This document shows positions 9,505-20,742 of a stretch of 64,000 bases of DNA, piece by piece. The position numbers and the translations under genes were made by a program. The notes under the pieces were generated by a model. It was not told the DNA's origin and made no database searches. It saw only the letters and a program-made list of their open reading frames with translations. How positions within the stretch are numbered: the stretch's first letter is position 1; the number at the start of each line of letters is the position of its first letter. The stretch comes from Prorocentrum cordatum (Eukaryota > Sar > Dinophyceae > Prorocentrales > Prorocentraceae): positions 161,001-225,000 of the forward strand of contig CAUYUJ010014590.1 in NCBI GenBank assembly GCA_963575745.1, read 5' to 3'.

Positions 9505-10945
9505 TTGGTGCTGTGTCTTCGTTTTGAAGAGACACCGCCGCGTGTTCCTTTCCTTTTTCCTTCCCCCATCCTTCCTTCTCCGACTCCTGCCTCTGCCTTC
9601 TTCACCCAGTGCAGCGCTCCGTGGCCCCGTAGGGATTCCACCCTGAAGCCTCGGTCGCTGTGATCACATGTGTCCCCGCCACCCAGTTCTGCACGCCCCT
9701 CGCACGTTTGCGGCCCCAAGGCCCCAGTGGCTATGATCGCATGCGCCCCCGCCGCATATATCGGCGCATTCCTGACGCGCTTCGTGGCCCCACGGGGAGC
9801 TCCACCGAAGGCCCCACTGGCTGTGATCACATGCGCCCCCGCCGCCCATGTCTGCGAACTCTACGCGCGTTTCGTGGCAAGCGATTTCAGAGCTCCTTTC
9901 AGAGGTTTTTGAAACCCAGGCGCTCCGCTATCCGGGTTTTGGACGGTAGGGAGCTCCACCGAAGGCCCCAGTGGCGGTGTCCACACGCGTCTCTGCCTGT
10001 CATGTCGGCACACCCCTCACACGTTTCGTGCCCCCATACGGGGCTCCACTGAAGGCCCCCGTGGCGGTGTCCACATGCATCCCAGCCGCCCATGACGGCA
10101 CACCCCTCGCACGTTTCGTGGCCCCACAAAGGGGGTTATACCTCAGGTCCACCGAAGGCCCCAGTAACGGTGCCCACACGCGTCCCCGCCCGTTATTTCA
10201 GCACAAGCCCCGCACGTTTCGCGGCCCCATATGGGGGATCCAACGCAGGCCCCATCGGCGGTGTCCACATGCACCCCCGCTACCCATGTCGGCGCAGACC
10301 TCGCACGCTTCGTCGCCCCATAGGGAACTCCACCGAAGGCCCGAGTGGCGGTGTCTACATGCGTCCCCCCCCACAGAGTTCGGCGCACCCCTCGCGCGCG
10401 TCGTGGCCCCACAGGGAGCTCCACCGAACAGTGGCAGTGTTCGCAAGCGTCTCCGCCAGCCATGTCGGCGCACCTCTCGCACGTTCCGTGGCCCCATAAG
10501 GGGTGCCCCGACGGCCACCATGATTGTGTCCACGTGCGTCCTCGCCACCAACTCCGGCACACCCCTCGCACGTTTCGCGGCCCCACAGGGAGTTCCACCG
10601 AAAGCCCCAGTAGCGGTGTTCACATGCGTCCCCGCCCGTCATTTCGGCGCACCCGCACCCCCCACGTGTTTCCGTGCCCCATAGGGAATTCCACCAAAGG
10701 CCCCAGTGGTGGCGTTCGCAAGCGTCCCCGCCCGTCATTTCGGCACGCCCCTCTCACGTTTCGCGGCCCCGTAGGAAGCTCCACCGAAAACCCCAGTGGC
10801 GGCATTGAAATGCCCCCTTCGTCACATCGGCACCCCCTTCTCGCGGTTTGTGGCCCCATAGGGAGCGCCTCTGGCGACGATGCTCGAAGCTGCGGCACCT
10901 ACAACTGCATTTGGTTGGGTCCTTCGCCAGGATCTTTTTTTGTTT
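9505..10945. repeat. Composite satellite element, copy 2
   Basis: Leader 9505-9600 aligns to 3390-3500 (TTGAAGAGACACCGCCGCGT versus TTGTGAAGAGAGCGCCCCGCG). It lacks the ATC microsatellite, has an array at 9615-10870 and the same tail, TGGTTGGGTCCTTCGCCAGG, ending 10938. Confidence 0.75.
9615..10870. repeat. 88-90-bp satellite array, copy 2
   Basis: About 14 units with GGGAGCTCCACCGAAGGC, CAGTGGCGGTGTCCACATG and CGTTTCGTGGCCCCATA. Units resemble each other (GGCGGTGTCC) more than those of copy 1 (GGCTGCGTCC), which suggests independent homogenisation in each array. Confidence 0.9.
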
Positions 10946-11589
10946 GCCGGGGCTTGAGGTTTCGGGTGAGGTGGGGCATGTGGGATTCACGTGTGAGGGC
11001 CAGGGGCCGCAGGCTTTGGGCGCGGGACTTGGGGCTGCCCAGGGCTTTGGGCGACGGGTCCGGGGCATGGGCCCTGCAGTGCGCGCTGGTTTGAGGCGCC
11101 TGGGCCTCTGGCCCCGGGGCCCCGTCCGCACGCATTTGGGCCGTGGGATTTGCGCGTTGGGCCAGGCCCGCGCGCCCAGGCCCCAGGGCCGCGACGGGGT
11201 CTGATCCCAGCGGGGCGGGTGAGACCCCGATGAGAGGAACAGACCACGGAGCGGTAACGGGCGAGGTCCCGACGCGTAGGAGCAACGGAGCAGTGGCGGC
11301 GATACCATCTTGGCAGTGGAAGTTCCAGTGGCGTCTCTCAGGGGAACACAGCGCGCCGTTAGAATTCAGTGTTACGTTGACCTACGACGCGGGAATTCCG
11401 CGTCTTCCAAGACGGCCCCACGTGCGTTCGAGGCGCTCCAACACATGCTTCGGATTGATTAGGCGCCCCCCGAGACGGCTCCAAAACGTCTTCTAGGGTC
11501 TGGGAGACCCCAGGAGGGCCCGGGGAAGCCCAAATCAAATTCTGTCTTTCGGGACCCATTGGTTATCCTCAGGCATCCTCATTCAGGAG
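10946..11589. other. No gene; GGGC-rich diverged repeats
   Basis: 10950-11220 is built of diverged GGGCCTGG/TTTGGGC words. No gene recognised. Confidence 0.5.
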
Positions 11590-12010
11590 CCCGCAGGAAC
11601 TTTCAGGACTCGTGAAAGCAATCCGCGTGGATCCCCACGAATCTTCGAATCCAGCCGAATCCTCTGGATCGTGTGGGGCCCCAGAGGAATCCTCGGGGAA
11701 TTCTCGGGAGTCCAGAAGATCCTGGCGGATCCATCAGAGATCTCTGCCGAGTCGGCAGGAATTTGTAGGGGTCCGCGAGGATTCTTGTAGGATTCGTGCA
11801 AAATCCAAAGGGTCCGCAGGATTCCTCCGGAATCTCTGGTAACCGTCGGGAACTTTCGTGCGTCCTTTGAAGACTGGGTGGGATCTTCTGGATTTGTAAG
11901 ACATCCGCAGGTGTCTTCGCGAGTCCGCAGGACATCCTTAGGGGCCGTCATCAAATCGACAAGAATCTGAAGAATCCCCAGGGATCCTTTCTGTGAAATC
12001 CTCTTGGGAA
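11590..12010. repeat. Diverged GAATCCTCNGG-type repeat
   Basis: Recurring words such as GGATCCGCNAG, AATCCTC and GTCCGCAGGA at irregular spacing. The long minus-strand open frame is compositional and was not called. Confidence 0.5.
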
Positions 12011-12458
12011 TGGAGGATGGGGGCTTCGTGAGTGCCCGCATGGGTTCGGGTTGGCTGACGGTCGGGGGGGGGGAGGGGGTGTTTATTAAAAGGGAACAGT
12101 GATGACCGCTCCCCGAAGGATAAACATGGGGGTGGAAGAGGAAACTTCCTCAACCTTTTCTCTGCTCAGAGGGTTGGGATCTTGAGCCATCCCCCACGCT
12201 GCAAATACCTGTTCTCCCCCCCCCCTGTCCAGACCCAAGGGGGGGGGAGGGCATTGCGGGGCAATGCAGGAGATTGCAAGGTATTGCAGGGCCTTTGCAG
12301 ACTCTTTGCAGGGTGTCTGCATGATGTCAGTAGGGGTGTGTTTGAGTGGTATTGAGTGGGTCACGTTTTTTCTCTGTTTTTGCATGGGGGCGTACAGGGC
12401 ACTGCAGGGAGCGGCGAAGTCCAGGAGAGAGTGTCGGCAGAGAGGTTACGTTAGGATT
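12011..12458. other. No feature recognised
   Basis: G- and C-runs at 12063 and 12210-12250. Nothing else seen. Confidence 0.45.
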
Positions 12459-12655
12459 GTGGAGGACGATCAATGGAGAGGAAGCATGCTGCCAAATAAT
12501 TTCCAGATGTCTAAAACATGTCTTAAACATGTTTAAACCTGTAAAAACATGTTTAAGACCTGTTCAGGACATTTTTCCTACGTGTTAAACACAGATTTGA
12601 TTCAGTGGTCGGATTGTTAGAGTGTCCACAGTCGTGGCATCCACAAGGTTATATT
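12459..12655. repeat. Dispersed repeat R2, copy A
   Basis: Starts GTGGAGGACGATCAATGGAG, has internal AAACATGTTTAA words, and ends near GTTAGAGTGTCCA then GGCATCCACAA. Aligns to 49820-50010. Confidence 0.8.
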
Positions 12656-12814
12656 AGGAAGCTGGAAAAGAAACGCCATGGACCACGTCTGCCAATAGGT
12701 CTTGCAGGTTTTTTTTCCGATCATGTCCCGGCTTAGCGCGTCACGACGGTGACATCCATTTCGCCGCTGGAGGAAGCAGCGTGGTTCAGAGGAGGGATGG
12801 ATGCCGATACCCCT

Positions 12815-12920
12815 TCCCGTCCCTCGTTGCCACGGTTGAAATCGCCTCGAGGTCGAAGTTGTGGTCAGACCGGGCCCCAAGAGAGGTCCGGGGAGCAGCG
12901 GTGTGGGTATTTTTACACTC
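12815..12920. repeat. Dispersed repeat R1, copy A
   Basis: Shares GCCACGGTTGAAATCGCCTC and AGAGGTCCGGGGAGCAGCGG with 60250-60370, and in weaker form with 33672-33780 and 50365-50600. Confidence 0.65.
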
Positions 12921-14187
12921 CTGCGTGAAGAGCCTGCTTGGTGTTTGCTGCTTGTTTTGTTTAGCAGCGGGGCTGGTGCCCCGCATCAGAAAACCTGATG
13001 CGGTTTGTAAGGCGATCTCGGGTTTCCCTTCGGGCGTTGCGTGTTGATTTCCCGCGGCCGCCAACGAAGTTGCTAAGTTGCTGCGTGCGCGGAGCCCTGC
13101 GTTTCCCCCACGCTGCATCCGTGTGCGAGGTGTCAGGGCTGTGTTTTTTTTGACAGGGTTTCCCGCGGCCGCGTCCGAGTGCATGATCTTCTTCTCCCGC
13201 TTGCGACCAGTTGACCCCCCGCTTCTGCCACGGACGCGGTGCGCGTTCGCCGCCGTTGCGACCAACCTGTTCCCATCCCCAGGTGGCCACTGTTCCTCGG
13301 CCTTCCAGCCAGTCCTAAGTTGGGATAGGCCCCGTGAAGCGCCAGTGGGTATGAGGATCGGTTCAACGATTCTCACTTGGCATTCCCCCCTGGTCGTTCG
13401 GGTGCTCCATCGGGGTGGGGGCGGGTCGGCCCTGACCCCCGACGCAGGCACCCCGGCCCCGTGGGGTGTGCCCTGGGCCATGTCGGCGGTGTGGAGGGGC
13501 CACGCCGGAATGCTCTTCACAGCTTTCGGCCGCCGGGTGGGCCTCACAGTTCGGAGGAGAAGCAGGGGCCACAGCCACCGAGAACTCATCGGGGAGGGCC
13601 GGACCCTGGGCGGCGGCACGCCCGAGCGTTACCCAATGGAGGACGACGCTCAGCGTGCCACCGCCCAGCGGCCGGCCCTTCCCGATGGGTTCTCTCGGTG
13701 GCGGTGGTCCACTTTTCGTGTCTACACAGTGAGGGACATTCGCACGTGCGAGGAACCTCCCAAGGGTACCCTTGCGTCCCTGCCCCCTCGGCCCGTCCTA
13801 GCCCTTGGCCATGGGGCGCGGTCTTTCAGCTTCAGTTCCTCTCTGGGCGTCCAAGGGCTCAGTATGCTTGTTCCGCGCATCCGTATGATCTGGTCGCCCT
13901 GTACCAGTTGCGCGCAATTTGCTGGCGTCCGGATGCTGCGTCACGAGTAGCCTCTGCGCTCCGCGACAACCTGAGCAGCCTATCCTGCCGTTGGCGATGC
14001 GGCGAAAGGACCGTCTGAGCTGCGGATCGGGACGTTTTGGGTGTCCCCAGTGTGTGTGTGTGTGTGTGTGTCGCCTCGGCCTCTTTGTACGGTCGGTTAC
14101 TGGCCCACCTCACTCGTCGTTTTGTCTCGGCCGCCCGGCCACGCTGCGCACCCAGTCGTAGTGCCTCTTCGGCAGGCGCCATCCTGC
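12921..14187. other. No confident gene
   Basis: Contains a 9-bp-stem hairpin (CCGCATCAG/CTGATGCGG, 12981-13003) and a (GT)n run at 14049-14071. Long overlapping plus-strand open frames at 13.08-14.02 kb show no recognisable domain and were not called. Confidence 0.4.
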
Positions 14188-14565
14188 GCCCCTTCACCCT
14201 CGCTGCCAATGCCCGGGTATGCGCACGGCATGGTCGATCCTGTTTGGATCCCCGCCCCAAACGGCCTGCCGCGCGCGCGCTCTGGCCGCTTGGAGATGCT
14301 TTCCGCCTCGTCGTGGCGCGCGCTGCCGCGATCGCCCCAAAAGTTTGATATGTGTGTGTGTGTGTGTCAAGCGTAACCGCCCTCCCCACCCTCGCTGCCC
14401 ATGGGCGAGTATTGCGCATGGCGTGGTCGATCCCTGTGGGTCCTTGCCCCATCTTCTGAGAGGCCAGCCGCGCGCGCGTCCAGTCACCCCTCTGACCGAC
14501 CAGCTTCGCCTCGTCGCTGCGCGCGAGGCCGCGACCGCCAACATGTTTTTGTGTGCGTGTGTCAC
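14188..14565. repeat. Tandem duplication of about 185 bp ending in (GT)n
   Basis: Units 14202-14369 and 14388-14562 both start ACCCTCGCTGCC, contain GGCATGGTCGATCC or GGCGTGGTCGATCC, and end in (GT)n or GTGTGCGTGTGT. Confidence 0.7.
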
Positions 14566-14627
14566 TACTGCGTATTTGAAGCGTGCGGTCTAGTCTCTTG
14601 CGCATGCCCTCCTCACTAAACCAGTCG

Positions 14628-14726
14628 CCGCCAGGCGGGGCGGGGTATGAATTCAGCCGTCGATTTTCCCATGTGGCGGGTGCGATTTGCCTTTCCAGCG
14701 GCCGCCAGGCAGGACGGGGTATGGAA
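14628..14726. repeat. Direct repeat pair around GGGGTATGRATTC
   Basis: CCGCCAGGCGGGGCGGGGTA (14628 onward) and CCGCCAGGCAGGACGGGGTA (14702 onward) lie about 74 bp apart. Confidence 0.7.
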
Positions 14727-15490
14727 TTCTGCTGGGCCTCCTCTCTGCCCCCTCCTCGTTCTTCTCCTGTCGCGTCGTGTCGGCTTCTCCTCGCCCCGCT
14801 GTCTCCTCCTCTGGAGACTCGGCCTCCTGCTGTCGCGTTGCCCTCCAGGCGTGCCTCTGGCCGCTTGCTGTTCCCCTTCCTCCCCCCCAGCCTTCCTGTA
14901 ATGTCTCATTTCCTCCTCCCTCTTGTGATGTGTGGTGCCTCCTTCCTTTTCGGCTTCCCATCTCTCGTCGGTCGGCCTGTTGTCCGTCGCGTCCGTCCGT
15001 CTGCCTCGCTCGGCTGTCAGCTGTCGCTCCTCGCTCCTCGCTTCCCCCCCCCTCTTCGCTTGCCACCCCATTGCGCTTGTCTTGCTGGCCCCCTGTCGTC
15101 CTAATTCAGGGCAGCCGTGGCCAGGAGTCCATCGCATGGGTTCCTCGCCCTGCCTCGGCCCGTGATGGCTTGGCGACTGCCGCGCCACTGCTCCGTGAGG
15201 GCCCGGCGAACTTCGTTGCCCTGGCCGGCGCTTGCGCGCGCGTCGGCCGGCATCATACGCCTTGGATCGGTTCCAGCCCACGATCGCTCAAAGATGTGCT
15301 CGTGCGCGTGGAGCTCATGACGTCGGGTGTCTTGGCATGAGCATGAATTGTCGGAGCTCCGCATGGATTTCTTGGATCGTCGCTGGACCCTCCCCCTGTC
15401 CCGCGGAGCGCGCCAGGGGCGGCGCAGGAGTCGCCAGCAGACGTGCTCCAGCGCCGATGTAAGAAATCCGCGCGGACCTCTCCACATGCG

Positions 15491-15493
<3 letters not shown>
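14727..15493. other. No gene; pyrimidine-rich then mixed sequence
   Basis: CT-rich sequence at 14730-15080. No gene recognised. Confidence 0.5.
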
Positions 15494-15560
<67 letters not shown>

Positions 15561-15576
15561 ATATATATATATATTT
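15494..15576. repeat. (TA)n microsatellite, about 80 bp
   Basis: Nearly pure TA dinucleotide repeat. Confidence 0.95.
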
Positions 15577-16884
15577 TTTATGGGGGGTATAGTCGCGGCA
15601 TCGAGGTCTGGGTGAGTCCGTGTGTTTCGTCGAATGTTAATACAGATGTCTTCGACGAGCGGTCGCCTGCAGCAAGCCAACAGCTCGAAGCGTGTACCCT
15701 CAGAGGAGGGCGTCTCCCAAGACGCCGGCGTGCAGGCCCGTCTCCCCTCCGACCCAACCTGCACGGCCTGGAAGGACCCAGGTTTTGTATGTCGGCGTCA
15801 ACAAGCTGTTGGCAGCATCTGATTGTCGTTTTGCATGCTCGGCCTCCGGAGACTCGCCCCGGGCCCCGGGACGGCCAGAAATCAAGTCAGGTTGAACAGG
15901 CGGTCCTGGGGGAGGGGTTCAGACCTCCAGGGGTCCACGCTGTGGAACAAGAAAACCCGACCTCGGATTTCAGGGGAGGAGGAGCAGACAAATGATAGGA
16001 GCAGGGGGAATAGGAACAAGAGGAGGCAGGAGAACGAGGAGGACGTGGCGGGGCAGGAAAAGGTTGGAGGACGAGGAGTTCCTTGCTGATGACAAGGAAG
16101 TCTGATCCAAATCGAAGTCAGATCACGACGAGAATGGGACGGGACACAAGGTGAGGTTGAGGAGTACGTTTAGGAGGAAGAGGATGGAGGGAGGGGTGTT
16201 GGAGGCAGGACAGGGAGGAGCAGGTTACGTAGCGGAGGACGAGGAGGACGATACTGGCGGAAGAGGGAGGTAGGAGCAGTGAGGAGGAGGGTGGCGGGAG
16301 CCCTCGGGGGGGAGGGCGGGGCGGATAATTAGAGTGATAAGACGTGGAGGAGGCACCCGGGACCCCAACTCTCCGCGCCACCCCCGAGCCCCCCCGATCG
16401 ATCTGCCAGAGCCCCCCTCGGGGCCCCCCGCCTGCGGGCGGAGAGCGCCTCATGGCGTCTGAGCCCGTGCGGCCGCCCACCCCGGCCGCCGCGCGGGCCC
16501 GCTCCCCGACAGGGGCCGAGGGAGCCGAGCGCGCCCGGCCTCCGAAGGGGGCCCATATGGCGAGTCTGCTCGGCGGCCGCCCGGGCCCAGACGCAGCACG
16601 GGCCCCCGGAGGGAGCCCCCCCCCCCCCTGGGCCATGCGGCCCCGGAGGGAGCCCCCCCCCCCCCGGCCTCCGAAGGGGCCCGACGGTGAGTCTGCTAGG
16701 CGGGGGGGGGGGGGCATGCGGCCCCGGAGGGAGCCTGGGGCGCTGCGTAAGGGGGGGATCGTGAATGGGGGGGCGGCGAGTGTGGTCCGAAGAGGTACCC
16801 AGATGGTACCCAAGCGAGCCCCCTGGGGCTCTGGAGGGGCCCGAAAGGGACACGAAAGGGGACCTTTTCTGACCCCCCATTGGT
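15577..16884. other. No confident gene; polypurine then GC-rich repeats
   Basis: 15960-16330 is strongly purine-rich. 16540-16740 repeats CATGCGGCCCCGGAGGGAGC three times among C- and G-runs. Long open frames on both strands follow this composition. Confidence 0.5.
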
Positions 16885-16893
16885 GACCCCCCC

Positions 16894-17139
16894 ATGAAGC
16901 CACGCCCAAGTCCCCCCCCGGGGGGGGCCATGCGGCCCCGAGGCCGCGGGCGCCTCCCCGGGCGGCCGCGCGCGCGCGCGAGGCGCGCCCCCGCCGCCCT
17001 CTGCCTGTCGCCCGCCGCGGCGGCGAGGCTCGGCGTGCTTGGGCTGCTCGCGGCCGCCGCTGGCGTGGGGTGGCACTACCGGGAGCAGCTCTCCACGCGC
17101 TGGGCGGGGGAGCAGGCCGGCGCGGAGGCGGGACCCTGA
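16894..17139 (+). CDS. Possible terminal exon with one membrane helix
   Basis: Unrecognised. The frame ends at TGA 17137 with codon use unlike the adjacent repeats. An Arg/Pro-rich start is followed by a hydrophobic stretch (LGVLGLLAAAAGVGWHY, about 17027-17080) and a polar tail with EQLSTRWAGEQAG. This could be the last exon of a small single-pass membrane protein. No 3' splice site can be fixed, and the GC-rich, repeat-laden upstream sequence leaves the start unknown. It may equally be a chance frame. Confidence 0.25.
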   Translation: MKPRPSPPPGGAMRPRGRGRLPGRPRARARRAPAALCLSPAAAARLGVLGLLAAAAGVGWHYREQLSTRWAGEQAGAEAGP

Positions 17140-17454
17140 GCATCCACATATCATGTTTTTTACGACTAGTATGTTTTTTTTTTCGCTATGATATCACAAG
17201 AAACGCTACGATGTCACAAAACATGATAGTAGCACAAGGTGCGTTATTGATATCGTTTATAATGCTACAGCTTCGTCTTGCGATGCCGACGGTACGTCAT
17301 ATCATAATACATGCTATGGTCACGTGGTGGCGTAAAACCACCTTATCCACATGTGCACATACGTAATGGAAACGTGGCATTATGTGTGCATACATGTATG
17401 TATATATACACACCATAAGTGTGATATAGAAGTCTGCGAAAGCGCGCGTTCTTG
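17140..17454. other. No gene; AT-rich island
   Basis: Contains GATATCAC/GATGTCAC words that resemble the AT-rich block at 25.02-25.27 kb. No gene recognised. Confidence 0.5.
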
Positions 17455-17720
17455 TGACTAGGGCGATGGAGCACTGCGTAACGAACACCATGCCATGTAC
17501 TACGCGATGAGCAGGAACCGCACCAAAGGCACTTCGGCGGCCTCGCGCGAATGCGCAGGCGCGTGCGCCCCCCCCCCCCCCTTCCCCCCTCCCCCAGTGA
17601 CCAGGGCGACGAAGCACTGCGTAACGAACACCATGCCATGTACCCCACGATGAGCAGGAATCACGCACTTCCGCGGTCTCGAATGGCACGCGTGTGCGCG
17701 CGCACGTGGGTATGCACCGT

Positions 17721-17759
<39 letters not shown>

Positions 17760-17920
17760 CATGTATGTGAAATTGCGAGCGTATGCGCACATGTACTCGC
17801 GCCTGCGCGCGTGCTTTTTCAAGCATGAGCGGACGGTCAGGGTGACGAAGCACTGCGTAACGAACTCCATGTACCCACGATGATCGGGAACTGCGCCAAG
17901 CGCACCTCGGCGGAGAGGGG
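17455..17920. repeat. R7: three copies of an 85-90-bp repeat with variable spacers
   Basis: Copies at about 17455-17545, 17598-17683 and 17836-17920 share a core GCACTGCGTAACGAAC followed by CCATG and CGATGA. Spacers hold a C15 tract and a (TA)n tract (17724-17754). Confidence 0.75.
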
Positions 17921-18210
17921 CGGGGGAGGAGCAGGGAGGATATGATACCACGGTATGAAAACGATCAACGAACATAACATAAAATTGACAATCAAACAAC
18001 AACAACACATACAGCAACAAATGATCCGCATGCATCGCATGCTAACAACAAAAACAAATCATCAACAGCATCAATAACAACAACTAGAACGACACCATCA
18101 CCAAAACAACATTCCAAGTGCATGGAACCGCGCGGCGCGTACGTCCGTGCGCGCATGTGCAGTAGGAACGTCGCTCGCGCACATACTTGAAACGCGAATG
18201 CTCACACGCA
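17921..18210. other. A-rich, no gene seen
   Basis: AACAACAA-rich sequence at 17970-18110, then CpG-rich sequence. Nothing recognised. Confidence 0.5.
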
Positions 18211-18311
18211 CGTCTTCAGGAATACTTTGGGGATGCGGTCATCGCCGACAGGCGTCTTCAGGAATATTTTGGGGGTGCGGCCATCGCCGACAAGCGCCTT
18301 CAGGAATATTA
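18211..18311 (-). repeat. 42-bp minisatellite, in codon phase
   Basis: Units start at 18211, 18253 and 18295 (CGTCTTCAGGAATATTTTGG type). On the minus strand each unit reads 14 codons, IFLKTPVGDDRIPK-like, without stops, just downstream of the stop of the transposase-like gene. Confidence 0.75.
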
Positions 18312-18361
18312 GGCTGCCCTTGTTTTTTTTCTGGGGGAAGGGGTCCATGTCTATGAACCCG

Positions 18362-20156
18362 TCAGCTTGAACGGAGCCGCAATTGATGCACGAGTAAAGA
18401 ATTCTCCAGCACCTTAGTGCCGACCAATGCCAAGGGGGTGCCTGCCATGCACCCGTGCGCACTTCGAATCACCACGCCGACGAAATCTTCAAATTCGAAG
18501 CACCATATCGTTTTGGGGATGATGAGCCGAGCGTTGTAGCAAATATGCCAAAGCATATGCGTCTTCACAGCTATATTATAATTCAAAACAAGTTTTGTAG
18601 CAGAGTACTGAGCAAGCCAGTTGTAGTGCACCAAGAAATCATCACAACTGCCAAGCATTCTATCAGCGTCCGCTTCGGGGATCATGAAACCATTCGCAGA
18701 ACAAGTCTGGAAAATATCACACAATGACTCAAAGCACCTGAGGCGGTGCCGATCCCTATCGCTACCGTCGGAACAATCAACACACATCTCATGTAAAATG
18801 TACAGGAGCTGCAATGTTTCACCTGCCTTGCTTGTGAAGCAAGGATAAGTATGTTGGCCATGGTAAAGCATCGATAGTTTGAGCAGGGTGAGCCTATTAG
18901 TTGCACCCTGTGCTGTGTATTCAAGTGTTATCTCTTCCCACAGTCGATTAACCCTCTCTGTTTCAGTACCTTCCCACACACCTTCGACGACTAACTCATA
19001 CATCACTGCACCTAGGAACCAAGATAGCACGCCAAGGGGGCCAGTATGCATCAAATCACCCATGCTCAAGAATCGACTGACGTTGTTCAGTTTTGTAATG
19101 GGATGATCTGTAAGCTGGTTCGCGTGATCGTAGGCTGGGCTCTTAAGATTTGTTTTCCATGACGCATAGCGAGTCAGGTTTATGATCATCTCTGCTAGCG
19201 CTGCACATCCAACATGGGTTATTCGAGTTAAAGTGAGGGTAACGCCACTCGTTTGAGTAAAACTCAAGATCGCCTGTAATCGACCATATGACAATGCGAA
19301 TTCGGCCTCCGCAAATGCGCTTTCCTGCGCGCTCAGCCTGCAGGCTATCCTTATCCCAAGGCGTGCCATCATGTTTGGTTGTTGGGTGCTTTCCATCATA
19401 ACAAGCATTCAACTGATGCGCCAAACCTGCCCACATTTCATCTGACGTGTCCCCGTTGCCATAACTACGAATGTGTTTTGGCAACGCAACCATCGGCATT
19501 ATGTCATCTTCAAATGAATCTGAAAGTGTACTCTTCACAGATACTGTCATAATCGAGGCCTGTGTGTTCCTAGTATATACACCTCCGTCTCCGTGCAAGA
19601 TGAAGGGGTAAGTTGTTCGTTTCCAATTGTCGGAAATAGCACTGTCCCCCAGCGCCAACAATTTTGGATCGTCTGCACGAATGGCGTTCCAAAACAAAGA
19701 TGGGTTAACACCCAGAAATGCATCCAACTCATTTGGGTGATGATTCCACATTGCTTCAAGCATTGCTGGCAATGATATGATAGACGCTTGAACTGACACG
19801 CTTTTGTGCAATCTGTCAACTGCTGGTACCTCAACTTTCACAGGCCTCGGTAAAGTTGACGTCTTGCAAAACTGTCGAAGCAGATCTCGTCGCATGTTCC
19901 CTGGATAAAAGCCTCCAGAACCGAGTTCTGCTATCTGTGTCAACTGCTGGCCCGTTGCGCCAGCTTTGATTGCGCATTTTGCAAGCCAGTTTATACTTGG
20001 AAGAGACAATGTACCCCGGCCGAACAAGTAAAGCAACGCGTCTACCAAGTCGCACTGGTTGCCAAAATCTTGGCAACTCATTTCTACATCAAATTCTGCA
20101 CTCTGTTTCCTGCCTCCCATAGAAGACAGCTTCGCAGCCACAGTAGCATCGTCCAT
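18362..20156 (-). pseudogene. Transposase-like dinoflagellate 'HGDG' protein, frameshifted
   Basis: Two overlapping minus-strand frames form one protein of about 595 residues: 20156 to about 19160, then about 19200 to 18362. ATG 20156 follows a TTG. Segment 1 has LASLG-like ELGSGGFYPGNMRRDL, LHGDGGVYTRN, GDLEFYSNEW and a zinc-type PCWMCSASR. Segment 2 has YASWKTN, DLMHTGPLGVLSWFLG, HMLWHICYNAR and WCFEFEDFVG. I recall this motif order from a large, uncharacterised dinoflagellate family. Acidic residues in HGDG, GDLEF and FEFEDF could form a DDE-type centre, which is inference. A +1 shift is needed around 19160-19200. No introns are visible. Confidence 0.65.
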
Positions 20157-20322
20157 CAATCAAACGGACAGAGAAAGAACAACACGCCAATGGAGCTTTT
20201 GTTGAATTCGGCAAACGAAACATGGAATCAAGCCAGACTGGCTAACACGGATGATGGCGATGATGATTTTGACGGCATGTTGAACCACAGTGTTGTATGA
20301 TATGGAAAGTGAGACGCAATAC

Positions 20323-20352
20323 ACCGACCCCTTTTGACTGAAAGGGGTCGGT
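20323..20352. repeat. Perfect 12-bp-stem hairpin
   Basis: ACCGACCCCTTT and AAAGGGGTCGGT flank the loop TGACTG. It lies about 165 bp upstream of the ATG of the minus-strand transposase-like block. It could be a transposon end, a structured RNA element or chance. Confidence 0.85.
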
Positions 20353-20414
20353 TTCTGCCAGCAAGCTCAAACAGGCAACTGCTCACACACATTAATCTCC
20401 ATTCTCAAGCTCAT

Positions 20415-20570
20415 TCATTCTTGATGATGATGTATGATGTTGATTGCTGGCATTGGTGTATGATGTATGGTGATGTTGGTGTTTGCATTGATGTATGATG
20501 TATGATGATGCTGATGATGATGATGATGATGATGTTGTTGATGATGATATATGATGAGGACCCTATTTGG
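20415..20570. repeat. (GAT)n-rich low complexity
   Basis: TGATGATGTATGATG words. Frames through it are not genes. Confidence 0.85.
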
Positions 20571-20742
20571 GGCCCTCGAGTACCCTCTTGGGGCCCTCGC
20601 GTATCGGTGGAGTGCGTTTCGGGGGTGGCAGGCGTGCGAGCATAATCACACAACCAGATGCAGCGGACTTGGTAGCTGCACCGCCAGCGCGGCCGAGAGA
20701 TAAACTCACGAGTCTATTTCCTGTCGAACGACCGTGATCTAC

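Noticed and set aside
13078-14018. Overlapping plus-strand ORFs of 200-290 codons
   Set aside because: No domain, several frames open at once, high GC; no frame stands out.
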